Shown: positions 28,123-38,555 of the stretch, in pieces
Layout: each line of letters starts with the position of its first letter
Position numbering within the stretch: the stretch's first letter is position 1
NCBI GenBank assembly: GCA_948735595.1
Contig: CAPXSA010000002.1
Location: forward strand, 108,155 to 172,154
Direction of reading: 5' to 3'
From: an uncultured Clostridia bacterium
GTDB taxonomy: Bacteria; Bacillota; Clostridia; TANB77; CAG-508
DNA: 64,000 nt
Notes under the pieces: model-generated
The model's database searches: none
What the model was told of the DNA's origin: nothing
What the model saw: only the letters and a program-made list of their open reading frames with translations
Position numbers and translations under genes: made by a program

Positions 28123-29115
28123 ATGCTAGTTACATTTATTATTGTAGCATATAATGCGGAAAAGGTAATAGAAAAATGTCTGGACTCATTGAATGCACAA
28201 AAATATCCTCATAAACAAATAGAAGTAATATTAGTGGATAGCTCGTCAACAGATAATACAAAGCAGTTAATGCTTCAGTTTCAAGAAAGAGAACAATCAG
28301 AATATGCTAGGGTGATTGTTCTATATAACCCCAAAAAAATTTTACCTTGTGGGTGGAACGTAGCGCTAAAAGAAGCGAAAGGAGAGGCAATACTTAGAGT
28401 AGATGCACATACAATTTATCCAGAAGACTTTATAGAAAAAAATGTACAAGAGCTAGAAAAAGGTGAAAACATTGTTGGGGGGCAATGCACTAGTATTACT
28501 AAAAACGACACTAAATGGGAAAAAGTATTGCTTTCAGCAGAGGAATCTATCTTTGGTTGCGGTATTGCAGATTTTCGTAGGAAAAAGGAGCGAAAGTATG
28601 TTAGTACACTAGCATTTGCTATGTACAGAAAAAAGGTATTTGATGAAGTAGGACCATACAATGAAAAATTAGCAAGAACAGAAGATAATGAAATGCATTA
28701 TAGAATGAAAAAAGCGGGTTACAAGTTCTTGCTATCACCAAATATTGTAACATATAGATATGCAAGAAGTACTTTAAAAGATATGGTAAAGCAAAAATAT
28801 AATAATGGAAAATGGATAGGAATTACAATGAGATATTGCTCTAACTGTTTTTCTATATATCATTTTGTACCATTGCTTTTTGTACTAGCTATTGTAGGAA
28901 GCTTGCTATTAACACTTTTTAATATTCCCTATTTTTTACTAGCATTAATAGGTGCTTATGGGGTATTTAATTTATGTAATATATTAATATTAATTTATAA
29001 TAAACAATTTACTATCTTACATTTATTGCTTCCTATTATACTATTTCTATTACATGTAAGTTATGGAATAGGTACGCTTGTTGGACTTTTTAAAGGAATA
29101 TTTAGAAAAAATTAG
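28123..29115 (+). CDS. family 2 glycosyltransferase with C-terminal membrane segments
   Basis: GT-A domain starting LVTFIIVAYNAEKVIEKCLDS, with the divalent-metal motif LRVDAHT (about residue 92) and the ArtEDNEMHYR acceptor-side motif (about 187), followed by two or three hydrophobic segments. Architecture resembles succinoglycan-type GT2 enzymes (ExoA-like). It should extend the lipid-linked repeat unit. AAGGAAG precedes the start. Confidence 0.88.
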   Translation: MLVTFIIVAYNAEKVIEKCLDSLNAQKYPHKQIEVILVDSSSTDNTKQLMLQFQEREQSEYARVIVLYNPKKILPCGWNVALKEAKGEAILRVDAHTIYPEDFIEKNVQELEKGENIVGGQCTSITKNDTKWEKVLLSAEESIFGCGIADFRRKKERKYVSTLAFAMYRKKVFDEVGPYNEKLARTEDNEMHYRMKKAGYKFLLSPNIVTYRYARSTLKDMVKQKYNNGKWIGITMRYCSNCFSIYHFVPLLFVLAIVGSLLLTLFNIPYFLLALIGAYGVFNLCNILILIYNKQFTILHLLLPIILFLLHVSYGIGTLVGLFKGIFRKN

Positions 29116-29124
29116 GAGAAAGAG

Positions 29125-30093
29125 ATGACAAGATTTTCTTTTATTGTACCAGTATATAATGCAGAAAAATATTTGAATAGATGTATGGACGCTATACTAA
29201 ATCAATCTTTTAAGGATTTTGAAGTGATTATGATAGATGATGGCTCTATAGACAATAGTGTTAATATTATCAAGGAATATCAAGAAAAGAATGAAAACAT
29301 AGTATTATATGAAAACAAGGAAAATAAAGGAGTATCTTATAGCAGAAATATAGGAATACAAAATGCACAGGGGGAATATTTAGTATTCTGTGATGCAGAT
29401 GACTGGTACGCAAAGGACACCTTAAAAATATTTAATAAGTCTATCATGGAATACAACTCAGACTTTATAGTGGCGAATTACTATATTGCATATGAGGACA
29501 AGAAGATAGAAGTAAATAATACAAAAATGTTTGTACAAACAGAAATAACGAAAAAAGAATGTATAACATATATGCCAACTACTTCTTCAGCAAAAGCGAT
29601 TAAAAGAGAGTTGTTTTTACAAAACAAGATTGAGTATCCAACTCATGTAAAACAATGTGAGGAATTACCTGTAATTCCTGTTTTAGCATATAAGAGTCAG
29701 AAACCAATTTGCATACCAAACTTTGTTTATTATTATTATCAAAATAAAAACTCAGCTTCTAATAAAAAAGTAAACGACTATTCTTTTTTTGATATTACTT
29801 TTCATGCATGGAAACAGAAATTAGATGACAAGGACTATCAAGTAGAAATTGAGTTTAGAGCTATTGAACAATTATTTTATAGCAAATTATTAGTTATGCT
29901 AAAATCGAAGGCTAATAGAAAAGAAATAGTACAAGAAATTGAGAATTTCAAGGCGGAATATCCAAACTTTTTGAAGAATGAATACTTAAAGAAGTATAAT
30001 AAAGTAAAGATTATTTTCATAAAAATATTAAATTATAAAATGATATTCTTAGCAAAAATTTTTGCGAGAATACATGAAAAACTAACAGGATAG
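29125..30093 (+). CDS. family 2 glycosyltransferase
   Basis: The 322-residue GT2 starts FSFIVPVYNAEKYLNRCMD, with the nucleotide-binding IDDGSIDNS and metal motif FCDADDWY (about residue 91). It lacks membrane helices apart from a hydrophobic C-terminal stretch. AGGAGAAAG precedes the start. The acceptor and donor sugars are unknown. Confidence 0.9.
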   Translation: MTRFSFIVPVYNAEKYLNRCMDAILNQSFKDFEVIMIDDGSIDNSVNIIKEYQEKNENIVLYENKENKGVSYSRNIGIQNAQGEYLVFCDADDWYAKDTLKIFNKSIMEYNSDFIVANYYIAYEDKKIEVNNTKMFVQTEITKKECITYMPTTSSAKAIKRELFLQNKIEYPTHVKQCEELPVIPVLAYKSQKPICIPNFVYYYYQNKNSASNKKVNDYSFFDITFHAWKQKLDDKDYQVEIEFRAIEQLFYSKLLVMLKSKANRKEIVQEIENFKAEYPNFLKNEYLKKYNKVKIIFIKILNYKMIFLAKIFARIHEKLTG

Positions 30094-30106
30094 GGTAAAG
30101 AAGAAT

Positions 30107-32740
30107 ATGTTAGAAAAATTAAAGAAGATGAAATTAACTGATTATCTGCATTTATTAATATTACTATTATGTTATTTACCAAGCAAATTAGTGAAATGGT
30201 GGAAACAAGATATTTGGATTATATCAGAAAATGGAGATGACTCTAAAGATAACGGAATAGCATTTTTTAGATATTTAGAGAGGCAAGGAAAAGAAAAAAA
30301 TATTTATTATGTGATATCTAAAAATATGGTAGAGCAATGTAAAGTGGACATGAATCCTAAACATGTATTAGTACAGAATAGTTTGAAGCATATTATATAT
30401 ACAATGGCATGTAAAAATTATATATCTTCACAACTAGCGTCTAGTTTTCCATATTCCAATATATTTTTTAATCTCTATCATATGAATATATTTCAATTTA
30501 ACTATGTATTTTTACAACATGGGATCACACAGAATTTTGTGGAGTGTTTTACTAAGGAAAACAGCAAGATTCGCCTTTTTTGTTGCGCAGCAAATCCTGA
30601 ATATCAATTTGTTAAAGAAAAATTTGGGTATAAGGATGAAGAAATTGAGAAAACTGGTTTTTGTAGGTATGATAATTTACTAAATGAAAAAGTGGAAAAC
30701 AAAGATATATTGATGATGTTTACTTGGAGAAAGGATTATGAAATTTTAGATGAATCTAAAATAGAATTAAAAAAACAAGAATTCAAAGAATCAGAGTATT
30801 ATAAAAATATTCAAGGACTCATCCAAGATAGAAGAATTATAGAAATGCTGAAAAAAAATAATAGTACTTTATATTTATGTATCCACGATAACATGAAACA
30901 TTATAAAGACTGTTTTGAAGTAAAAGATGAACATATAAAAATAGTAGATAAGAATAGTGAAAAAACAGTAGATGAATTAATTAGAGAATGTAGATATTTA
31001 GTAACTGACTTTTCGAGTGTAGCATTTGACTTTGCATATACAAACAAGCCAGTCCAATATTTCCAGTTTGATTATGAGGAGTTTAGACGCAAGCACTTAA
31101 AAGAGGGATATTTTGATTATAGCGAAGATGGTTTTGGGAAGGTCTCTTATAATTTAGAAAATTGCATCAATAATATTTTAGAAATGGATAACAGCCAATT
31201 TGAAGTAGCTGAAATTTACAAAGCTAGAACCCAAGATTTCTTTTGTTATCAAGACATGAAAAATTGTGAAAGAACGTATCAGGCTATTAAGAATATAAAA
31301 GTACAAAATGATACAGAAGTATATAATACTAAAAGCAAAATAGCCATAATAGGAGTTTTACTATCTGCCATAATAGGAATACTAGGTCTAGCAACATCTA
31401 ATTTTAATGCGCTACTAATATCAAACTTAATAATTGTAGTTCTTAATATTATTTGTCCGACAGTAAAAGGAAAAAGAAAAGCCTATTTTTCTATATTTCA
31501 GATAATGATATTCACATTTTTACTATCAAGGCCTACCATAAAAATGTTTAGAGGTGAAGCGTGGTGGGAGAAGTATCAGATATATAGCCAGTTATTTGCT
31601 CAAATGGCAATTTGGGTAACATCATTTTGCATGCTAGTAGGATCTTATATTACAAAATGGATAAAAATTGGTAGTGAAAAAATGGATAATAATAGAAATA
31701 AAAGAATACAGATAATTTCTAAGATTCTATTCTATTTTACTAGCATTTTTTCATTAATTGTTGAATTTGATAAATTGTTTTTTATGAAGGGAAAAGAATA
31801 TGTAGAATATTATTTAACTTACTCTAGTGATTTTCCTTCATGGATGACTTTAATTGCAGGCATGAATGTAATTTTTTTAGTAATTTATTTAGTCACCCAA
31901 CCAGAAAAGAAAAAAACAGTAATACCACTAGTGATATATATAATTTCTAATTTACCTACATTTTTAATAGGACAAAGAAATCCTTTAATATTAGCAGTGT
32001 TATTTTCTTTTATGTATTTTATATTTAGAGATATTGTATATAATAAGCAAGTATGGATAGGAAAGCTAGAAAAAGCAGCTATTGTAATAACAATACCAAT
32101 TGTTATTATAGGTTTAGCAATATTTAATTATACTAGAGTAAATGAGAAGATAGAAAATAATAATCCACTTAACTTATTTGTAGACTTTTTTTATACACAA
32201 GGAGTGTCTTATGATGTTCTTAATATAGCATATTTGAATATTCCACAAATAAAAATATTAGGTAAAAATTATACTTTTGGACCAGCCATAGATTATTTAA
32301 AGTATAATACCATTTCTAGAGCACTATTTCATACAAAAGATTTAGGCACGGGAAATAATGAGAAAAAAGCCCTAGAAGGGAACAGTTTTTCGCATATCAA
32401 TTCTTATTTGTCAAGAGACGATTATTTAGAAGGGCATGGATATGGTTCATCATATTTGTTAGAATTATATCATGATTATGGCTTTTGGGGAATTATCATA
32501 TTTTCTATATTATTAGGAGCTTTTTTAATTAAAATTCCTGAGTTAGTAAATAAAAAGAATATTTTATCTATCATTACTTTAATGGCTACAACGCAAATAT
32601 TCTTATTACCAAGGGCAGAAACAATACAATTTGTGTTATTTATTATAACTCCACATTTTTGGATAGCTACTATTGGAGTATGGCTAATTGAAAAAATTTG
32701 GTGGAGAATAGAGCGAGGAAAAAGAAAGAATGAGAGTTGA
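30107..32740 (+). CDS. fusion: TagB/TagF-type glycerophosphotransferase + Wzy-like polymerase
   Basis: 877 residues in one unbroken frame. Residues 1 to about 400 form a CDP-glycerol glycerophosphotransferase-like domain: FLQHGITQNF (about 142), the FCRYDNLL segment and LVTDFSSVAFDFAYTNKPV with FQFDYEEFR. From about 404 onward there are ten or more membrane helices, with IGQRNPLILAVLFSFMYF and a loop RDDYLEGHGYGSSYLLELYH followed by DYGFWG, typical of oligosaccharide repeat-unit polymerases (Wzy). It may both add a polyol phosphate to the unit and polymerise it (inference). It overlaps wzx by 11 bases. Confidence 0.85.
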   Translation: MLEKLKKMKLTDYLHLLILLLCYLPSKLVKWWKQDIWIISENGDDSKDNGIAFFRYLERQGKEKNIYYVISKNMVEQCKVDMNPKHVLVQNSLKHIIYTMACKNYISSQLASSFPYSNIFFNLYHMNIFQFNYVFLQHGITQNFVECFTKENSKIRLFCCAANPEYQFVKEKFGYKDEEIEKTGFCRYDNLLNEKVENKDILMMFTWRKDYEILDESKIELKKQEFKESEYYKNIQGLIQDRRIIEMLKKNNSTLYLCIHDNMKHYKDCFEVKDEHIKIVDKNSEKTVDELIRECRYLVTDFSSVAFDFAYTNKPVQYFQFDYEEFRRKHLKEGYFDYSEDGFGKVSYNLENCINNILEMDNSQFEVAEIYKARTQDFFCYQDMKNCERTYQAIKNIKVQNDTEVYNTKSKIAIIGVLLSAIIGILGLATSNFNALLISNLIIVVLNIICPTVKGKRKAYFSIFQIMIFTFLLSRPTIKMFRGEAWWEKYQIYSQLFAQMAIWVTSFCMLVGSYITKWIKIGSEKMDNNRNKRIQIISKILFYFTSIFSLIVEFDKLFFMKGKEYVEYYLTYSSDFPSWMTLIAGMNVIFLVIYLVTQPEKKKTVIPLVIYIISNLPTFLIGQRNPLILAVLFSFMYFIFRDIVYNKQVWIGKLEKAAIVITIPIVIIGLAIFNYTRVNEKIENNNPLNLFVDFFYTQGVSYDVLNIAYLNIPQIKILGKNYTFGPAIDYLKYNTISRALFHTKDLGTGNNEKKALEGNSFSHINSYLSRDDYLEGHGYGSSYLLELYHDYGFWGIIIFSILLGAFLIKIPELVNKKNILSIITLMATTQIFLLPRAETIQFVLFIITPHFWIATIGVWLIEKIWWRIERGKRKNES

Positions 32741-34271
32741 AAAATCAGTTAAAAATGTTGGAGTTTCTGTAGTAAGTAATATATTAAATATTATTATTAA
32801 TCTAGTTGCCCAAGCTATATTCCTAAAATATCTAGGAGAAGAATATTTAGGATTGAATGGTTTATTTACTAATATACTATCAATTCTAGCAATAGCAGAA
32901 TTAGGAATAGGTACTGCTATTATATATAATTTATATAAACCGATACAGGAGCAAAATCAAAAGGAAATTAGAAAACTAATTAAATTTTATAAAAAAAGCT
33001 ATAAAATTATTATTTTAGTCATGGTAGTTATTACAATGGTAATAGCTCCTTTCATACCAAAGATAGCAGGTAATGTTGATGGAATAAGTGAAAATTTATA
33101 TATTTTATATGCACTATTTGTCATTGACATCCTAATTTCTTATGTATTAGCATATAAAAAGTCTATTTTATATGCTGATCAAAGAGAATATATATCAAAT
33201 TTAGTACATATAGGATATTTGTTAGTAATGAATATTCTACAAATACTAATCTTAATGCTTACCCAAAATTACATTTTATATTTAATTATTAAAATAGTAT
33301 GTAGGGTGGCAGAGAATATAATTGTTGGCGTGATTGTAAATAAAAGGTATTCTTTTATTAAGGAAAAGGAAGAAGAAGAGTTAGATAAAAGTATTAAACA
33401 AGACATCACGAAAAAGATTAAATCTCTATTTTTGCATAAAATAGCGGGTTTTGTTGTTACAGGAACTGATACTATATTGATATCTTATTTTTTAGGTGGA
33501 GTAGTAACGGTAGGGTATTATACGAATTATAGTTTGATATTTTCAGCAGTAACCACAGTATTTAGTCAAATATTCTCTTCTATGACAGCTAGTGTGGGCA
33601 ATTTACTAGTAAGTGAAAAACAAGAAAAGTGTTATGACGTATATCAGAAAATACAATTTTTAAATTTTTGGTTATTTACATTTGCAAGTATATGTATTTT
33701 TTGTCTAATAGAAGGATTCATTTCCATTTGGATAGGGGAAAAATACATTTTGGATAAATTTGTATTAATAGCATTAACTATTAATTTCTTTATGCAAGGA
33801 ATGAGAAGAACTATGATGGCTTTCAAAGAAGCAGCAGGTATATTTTACGAAGATAGATTTGTTCCTATATTAGAAGCAGTTATTAACATTGTGGCATCTA
33901 TTATATTGATAAAATTATATGGTTTAGCGGGTGTGTTTTTAGGAACAGTAGTTAGTACATTAATCATATTCTTATATAGTTATCCTAAATTTGTGTATCA
34001 GCGATTATTTAATAGAAAAAAATTAGAATATATAAAAGAGATTTTTAGATACTTATTTATTGCAATCCTAATTTTATGCATTACTTATCTTGTAACTAAA
34101 TTGGTAATGGTAAATAATTTAATATTGAAGCTGATGATTAATATGGTTGTTTGCATTGTAGTTCCTAATATACTAATGTATGTTATATATAGAAAAGACC
34201 AAAGGTTAGAGTATTATCTAAATATTATAAAAAATGTAATAGAAAAGAGGAAAAAGAAAAATGCTATTTAA
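32730..34271 (+). CDS. Wzx-type oligosaccharide flippase (MATE/MOP superfamily)
   Basis: 513 residues with about fourteen membrane helices. The N-terminus (NVGVSVVSNILNIIINLV, KYLGEEYLGLNGLFTNILSI) matches polysaccharide flippases that move lipid-linked repeats outward for Wzy. The start overlaps the polymerase gene (ATGAGAGTTGA) and the end overlaps the algI start by 11 bases, so translation of the three genes is probably coupled. Confidence 0.92.
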   Translation: MRVEKSVKNVGVSVVSNILNIIINLVAQAIFLKYLGEEYLGLNGLFTNILSILAIAELGIGTAIIYNLYKPIQEQNQKEIRKLIKFYKKSYKIIILVMVVITMVIAPFIPKIAGNVDGISENLYILYALFVIDILISYVLAYKKSILYADQREYISNLVHIGYLLVMNILQILILMLTQNYILYLIIKIVCRVAENIIVGVIVNKRYSFIKEKEEEELDKSIKQDITKKIKSLFLHKIAGFVVTGTDTILISYFLGGVVTVGYYTNYSLIFSAVTTVFSQIFSSMTASVGNLLVSEKQEKCYDVYQKIQFLNFWLFTFASICIFCLIEGFISIWIGEKYILDKFVLIALTINFFMQGMRRTMMAFKEAAGIFYEDRFVPILEAVINIVASIILIKLYGLAGVFLGTVVSTLIIFLYSYPKFVYQRLFNRKKLEYIKEIFRYLFIAILILCITYLVTKLVMVNNLILKLMINMVVCIVVPNILMYVIYRKDQRLEYYLNIIKNVIEKRKKKNAI

Positions 34272-35726
34272 TTCTTATATTTTTATCTTTGCTTTTTACC
34301 AATAACATTAATTAGCTATTTTAGCTTGAATCATTTCAAAAAATATAAACTAGCTAAGTTAGTATTGGTTTTAGCATCTCTATATTTCTATGCTTATTTT
34401 GAAATAAAGTATTTGATAATTATTATTGTTAGTATCCTATTTAATTATGGCTTGAATAGAATTTTCAGAAAAGTAAACCATCCAAAAGTAAGAATTTTAT
34501 TTTTGCTTTTGGGAATTGCTTTTAATATCGGGATGATTTTTTATTTTAAATATTATGACTTTGTAATAGGGGCAATCAACAGTATTGCAAGTACAAACTT
34601 CAATTTGATTAATGTTATGCTACCACTAGGAATTAGCTTTTTTACATTTCAACAATTAGCATATGTAATAGATTCTTATAAAAAACAGGTGAAGGACTAT
34701 ACGTTACTAGATTACTCGCTATTTGTAACCTTTTTTCCGCAATTAATTGCGGGACCAATTACATTATATTCAGAAATGATACCACAATTTGAAGAAGAGA
34801 AGAATAGAAGGTTTAGTATAGAAAATTTTAGTAAAGGTTTCATGGCTTTTTCATTTGGTTTAGCTAAGAAGGTAATTATTGCAGATACTTTTGGAATTGC
34901 AGCAAATTTTGTTTTCAATAATCCAACAGATACAAATTCAATAAATTTAATAATTGGTGTGTTAGCATATACATTCCAAATCTATTTCGATTTTAGTGGA
35001 TATTGTGATATGGCGCTAGGACTAGGATATATGTTTAATATTAAAATTCCAATTAATTTTAACTCACCATATAAAGCCTGTTCAGTAGTAGAATTTTGGA
35101 AAAGATGGCATATTACATTAACAAGATTTTTTACGACATACATATATATTCCTCTAGGAGGAAACCGCAAAGGCAAAATAAGAACTTATATTAATATTTT
35201 TATTGTATTCTTAGCAAGTGGAATATGGCATGGTGCTAATTATACGTTTATATTATGGGGAATAATGCATGGAATAGCATCTATCACAGATAGAATATTT
35301 AAAAAACGTATAGAAAAGACAAATTCAGTCTTTAACTGGTTAAGGACATTTTTATTTTTAAATATTAGTTGGACAATCTTTAGAGCGGATTCTATCAGCA
35401 ATGCATTAAGAATATTAAAAAATATATTGCAATTTAATTTTGCCCCTTTGAGTCCAGAGATAACGAATGCCTTTATTTTACCAGAATTTAAAGCAATTAC
35501 GACTTTGTTACACTTAGACTATTGGGTAGAGTCAAGTTATAAAAATATATATCTAATACTATTTTTTGCATTTGCATTTTTTGCCATTTTATGTATGAAA
35601 AATACGAGCGAGAGAGTAGAAACATTTAAACCCAATACCAAGATAGCCATTGTTTCCTCAATATTATTTGTTTGGTCTGTTATATCATTAACTGGTGTAA
35701 GTACTTTTTTATATTTTAATTTTTAA
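34261..35726 (+). CDS. AlgI/PatA-like MBOAT O-acyltransferase, -1 frame change near the start
   Basis: Membrane-bound O-acyltransferase that passes acetyl groups across the membrane to a polysaccharide. The catalytic His is in SGIWHGANYTFILWG (about residue 321); PLGISFFTFQQLAYVID and FSGYCDMALGLGYMFN are also typical. The long frame appears to start at TTG 34326, but the true N-terminus is MLFNSYIFIFAF from ATG 34261, continuing as LPITLISYFSL in the -1 frame. The switch lies in a T5 run at 34293-34297 (GCT TTT TAC; slip back one, then TTA CCA). The reconstructed length is 488 residues, normal for AlgI. No CGG is involved here. Confidence 0.82.
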
Positions 35727-35742
35727 AGGAGGATAGGATAAT

Positions 35743-36792
35743 ATGGACGAAAATAAAAAGTATATTCACTTTTTATTAAAATGTTTTTTGATAGTATTTT
35801 TTTTGTTGTTCATAATAGCAGGTTTTGTTATTTACGTTGATCCGTTTTATCATTATCATGGACCACTTAAAGATATGAACTTATATGTAGAAAAAGAAGC
35901 TTATCAAAATCTAGGTTTAGCAAAAAATCTAGAATATGATTCTTTTATTACTGGTTCTTCAATGACAGAAAATTTTAGGACTAGCCAATTTGAAAAACTT
36001 TATGGAGGAAAAGTACTTAAATTTCCATTTTCAGGAGGAAGAATAAAAAACTATGAAATTTTATTTGATACCATTTTTAAAAATAAAAATATTAGAAATG
36101 TATTCTATGGACTAGATGTAACAGTATGTATAGATGAAAGAGAGTATATGCCTAATAAAATACCCGAATATTTATATGATAATAATGTATTTTCTGATGT
36201 GGAATATCTTTTTAATAAAGAAGTTATGATAAATTATGCAATGAACTATTTTAAAAATAGCTTAGAAACTGATGGAGATATTGATTGGGATTATGCTTAT
36301 GTATGGTATCAATATTATAATTTTTCCGAGGAAGAGATGAGAAGCACATATAAAAGAGAAGAAAAACAAGATAATAAATCGGACAATATATATGCTACAA
36401 ATGTAAACAATAATATCGAAATAATAGAAAAATATATTCAAGAAAATCCGACTACACAATTTCATATCTTTTTGCCACCGTATAGTATTATCTGTTATGA
36501 TTATTATAATCAAAAAGGTGAGCTAGAAGCAATGCTGAAAGCATATGAAACAATAATCAGAAGATTAATTAGATATCCAAATGTTAAATTGAGTGCTTTT
36601 TATGCAGATAAAAACATTATTTGTAATTTAGATAATTACAAGGACTATACGCATTATTCCAATCAAATCAATGAATATATAGCAGAAAGTATGAAAGCAG
36701 GCACCTATGAATTGAAATCAGAAAACGTAGACGAATTCTTAGAAGAAAGCAAAACATTTTTCTTAAATTTTGATTATGACTCTCTTTTTTAA
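35743..36792 (+). CDS. SGNH-like (AlgJ/DltD-type) partner of the MBOAT acyltransferase
   Basis: 349 residues: one N-terminal membrane helix (about 9-30), then an extracytoplasmic domain with FITGSSMTENF (GxS nucleophile block, about 68-78) and a C-terminal DYTHYSNQINEYIA segment (about 305) that supplies the Asp and His of an SGNH esterase/transferase triad. Such proteins accept the acyl group from the MBOAT partner and place it on the glycan. AAAGGAGG precedes the start. Exact family assignment is from motifs only. Confidence 0.75.
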   Translation: MDENKKYIHFLLKCFLIVFFLLFIIAGFVIYVDPFYHYHGPLKDMNLYVEKEAYQNLGLAKNLEYDSFITGSSMTENFRTSQFEKLYGGKVLKFPFSGGRIKNYEILFDTIFKNKNIRNVFYGLDVTVCIDEREYMPNKIPEYLYDNNVFSDVEYLFNKEVMINYAMNYFKNSLETDGDIDWDYAYVWYQYYNFSEEEMRSTYKREEKQDNKSDNIYATNVNNNIEIIEKYIQENPTTQFHIFLPPYSIICYDYYNQKGELEAMLKAYETIIRRLIRYPNVKLSAFYADKNIICNLDNYKDYTHYSNQINEYIAESMKAGTYELKSENVDEFLEESKTFFLNFDYDSLF

Positions 36793-36865
36793 TGTAAGAT
36801 ACTTTACAAATTTTATAAAATGATAGATAATATCAAAAGTATACTTAAAAGAAAGAAGGAGAAAT

Positions 36866-38326
36866 ATGGAAGGACAAACGAAAAAAATAGAAAGAAATAA
36901 AAAATTAGACATTTTACTAAAACTATTAGCATTTATTTATGTAGTTGTTACAATTATGTTCTATATTTCAGTAATAAAATTGAATTTATTACCCGGAATA
37001 TATATTAGTATTTTTACAGTTGCTGAGATTTTCTTTACTTTAGCGATGGTAATAGGTTTAGTTAAGAACCATAAAACACCTAAACTTAATTTAACTTGTT
37101 TAGTTATCATTTTATTGCTCTGTGGTACTTACATTTTTGTAACAAGATATACTTTAGCAACAGGAGACTTTTTGGATAATGTATTTCAAGAGATTGCACA
37201 AACAGAGGAATATTATGTTATTGTAAAAAAAGACAGCCAATATGAAAAAATAGAAGATATTAAAAATCAAGATGTATATTTATTTCAAATGCCAGATGAT
37301 ACTAAAAAAGATTTGCAAAATAAAATAACTGTTAATTTAAAAAATCAAAGTAATTTAACAGATTTAGGAAAGAACTTGGTGAATAATAAAATAAAAGCAA
37401 TTTTTATCAGTTCGGTCCAGTATGATATTTTAGAGGAAGAAATAAAGAACTTCAAAAACGATACTAAAATTCTATATACAGCAAAACATGAGATAAAAAA
37501 GGTAGCAGAAACTGAAGAGAAAGATTCAGGTTATACTATAAAAAATGGAGTATTTAACGTATACATTAGTGGAATTGATACTTCAGGAAGTATTAGTAAT
37601 GTAGCTAGAAGTGATGCGAATATTCTTACAACGATTAATACAAACACACATGAAGTATTGTTGACATCAATACCAAGAGATTATTATGTGACATTACATT
37701 CTTATGGAGCAAAAGACAAATTAACACACTCAGGTACTTATGGAGTTAATGAAACAGTTAAAACAGTGGAAGATTTACTAAGTATAGATATTAATTATTA
37801 TGTAAGAGTTAACTTTACTACTGTTATTAAATTAGTAGATACATTAGGTGGAATTGATGTGCAATCAGATTATAGCTTTACCACTCATAATGATGAAGAA
37901 ACAAGATATTACACATTTAAAAAAGGAAGTAATCATATTAACGGAGAAGAAGCATTAGCATTTAGTAGAGAAAGAAATTCATTTGCAGATGGAGATAATC
38001 AAAGAGTAAAAAATCAACAAAAAGTTATTGAGGCAATTATAAAGAAAGTATTAAATAGTAATACTCTTTTAACGAAGTATACTAACATTTTAGATTCGCT
38101 AAAAGGTAGTTTCCAAACCAATATTAAACAAGATGAGATAAGTGAGTTAGTAAAAGGACAATTAACTGATATGTCATCATGGACCATAAAGAATAATTCA
38201 TTAACAGGAACAGGAGCAAATAATACAACATATTCTATGGGAAGTCAGTTATTATATACCATGGTTCCAAATTCAACTTCTGTAACAGAAGCAAAACAGA
38301 AAATTAAAGACATTATAGAAAAGTAA
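36866..38326 (+). CDS. LytR-CpsA-Psr family wall-polymer ligase
   Basis: LCP enzymes move lipid-linked polymers onto peptidoglycan. 486 residues: three membrane helices in the first 95 residues, a spacer domain (about 105-210), and the LCP domain with FNVYISGIDTSGSISNVARSD (about 233), TSIPRDYYV, DTLGGIDV and FSRERNSFADGDNQRVKNQQ with the conserved Arg and Asp. It closes the polysaccharide locus, as expected for attaching the finished polymer to the wall. Confidence 0.93.
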   Translation: MEGQTKKIERNKKLDILLKLLAFIYVVVTIMFYISVIKLNLLPGIYISIFTVAEIFFTLAMVIGLVKNHKTPKLNLTCLVIILLLCGTYIFVTRYTLATGDFLDNVFQEIAQTEEYYVIVKKDSQYEKIEDIKNQDVYLFQMPDDTKKDLQNKITVNLKNQSNLTDLGKNLVNNKIKAIFISSVQYDILEEEIKNFKNDTKILYTAKHEIKKVAETEEKDSGYTIKNGVFNVYISGIDTSGSISNVARSDANILTTINTNTHEVLLTSIPRDYYVTLHSYGAKDKLTHSGTYGVNETVKTVEDLLSIDINYYVRVNFTTVIKLVDTLGGIDVQSDYSFTTHNDEETRYYTFKKGSNHINGEEALAFSRERNSFADGDNQRVKNQQKVIEAIIKKVLNSNTLLTKYTNILDSLKGSFQTNIKQDEISELVKGQLTDMSSWTIKNNSLTGTGANNTTYSMGSQLLYTMVPNSTSVTEAKQKIKDIIEK

Positions 38327-38335
38327 ATTTTTTTA

Positions 38336-38370
38336 TAAAAGGATGTTAGATGAAAAAGCATCCTTTTTTC
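38336..38370 (+). terminator. terminator of the polysaccharide locus
   Basis: Stem AAAAGGATG/CATCCTTTT and a T run. Confidence 0.9.
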
Positions 38371-38500
38371 ATGTCACTTTTTGTAGAATTTTGTCTATCG
38401 ATTTTTGTTGACAAATGTAAAACGTAAGAAGTATGATATAAATATATTTTGAGTTCAATTTATTTTTTTCAAGAATTCTATAAAAATCCCAAAATGATTA

Positions 38501-38529
38501 TTGACACATGATAACTAGTATGTTATCAT
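38501..38529 (+). promoter_or_regulatory. toxin-antitoxin promoter overlapped by a palindromic operator
   Basis: TTGACA (38501-38506), 17 bp, TATCAT (38524-38529). A perfect 8 bp inverted repeat ATGATAAC-N6-GTTATCAT spans 38508-38529 and covers the spacer and -10 box, which is the expected place for autorepression by the HTH antitoxin. Confidence 0.75.
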
Positions 38530-38555
38530 AAATGTAGTGCAAGAGGAGTAATAAC

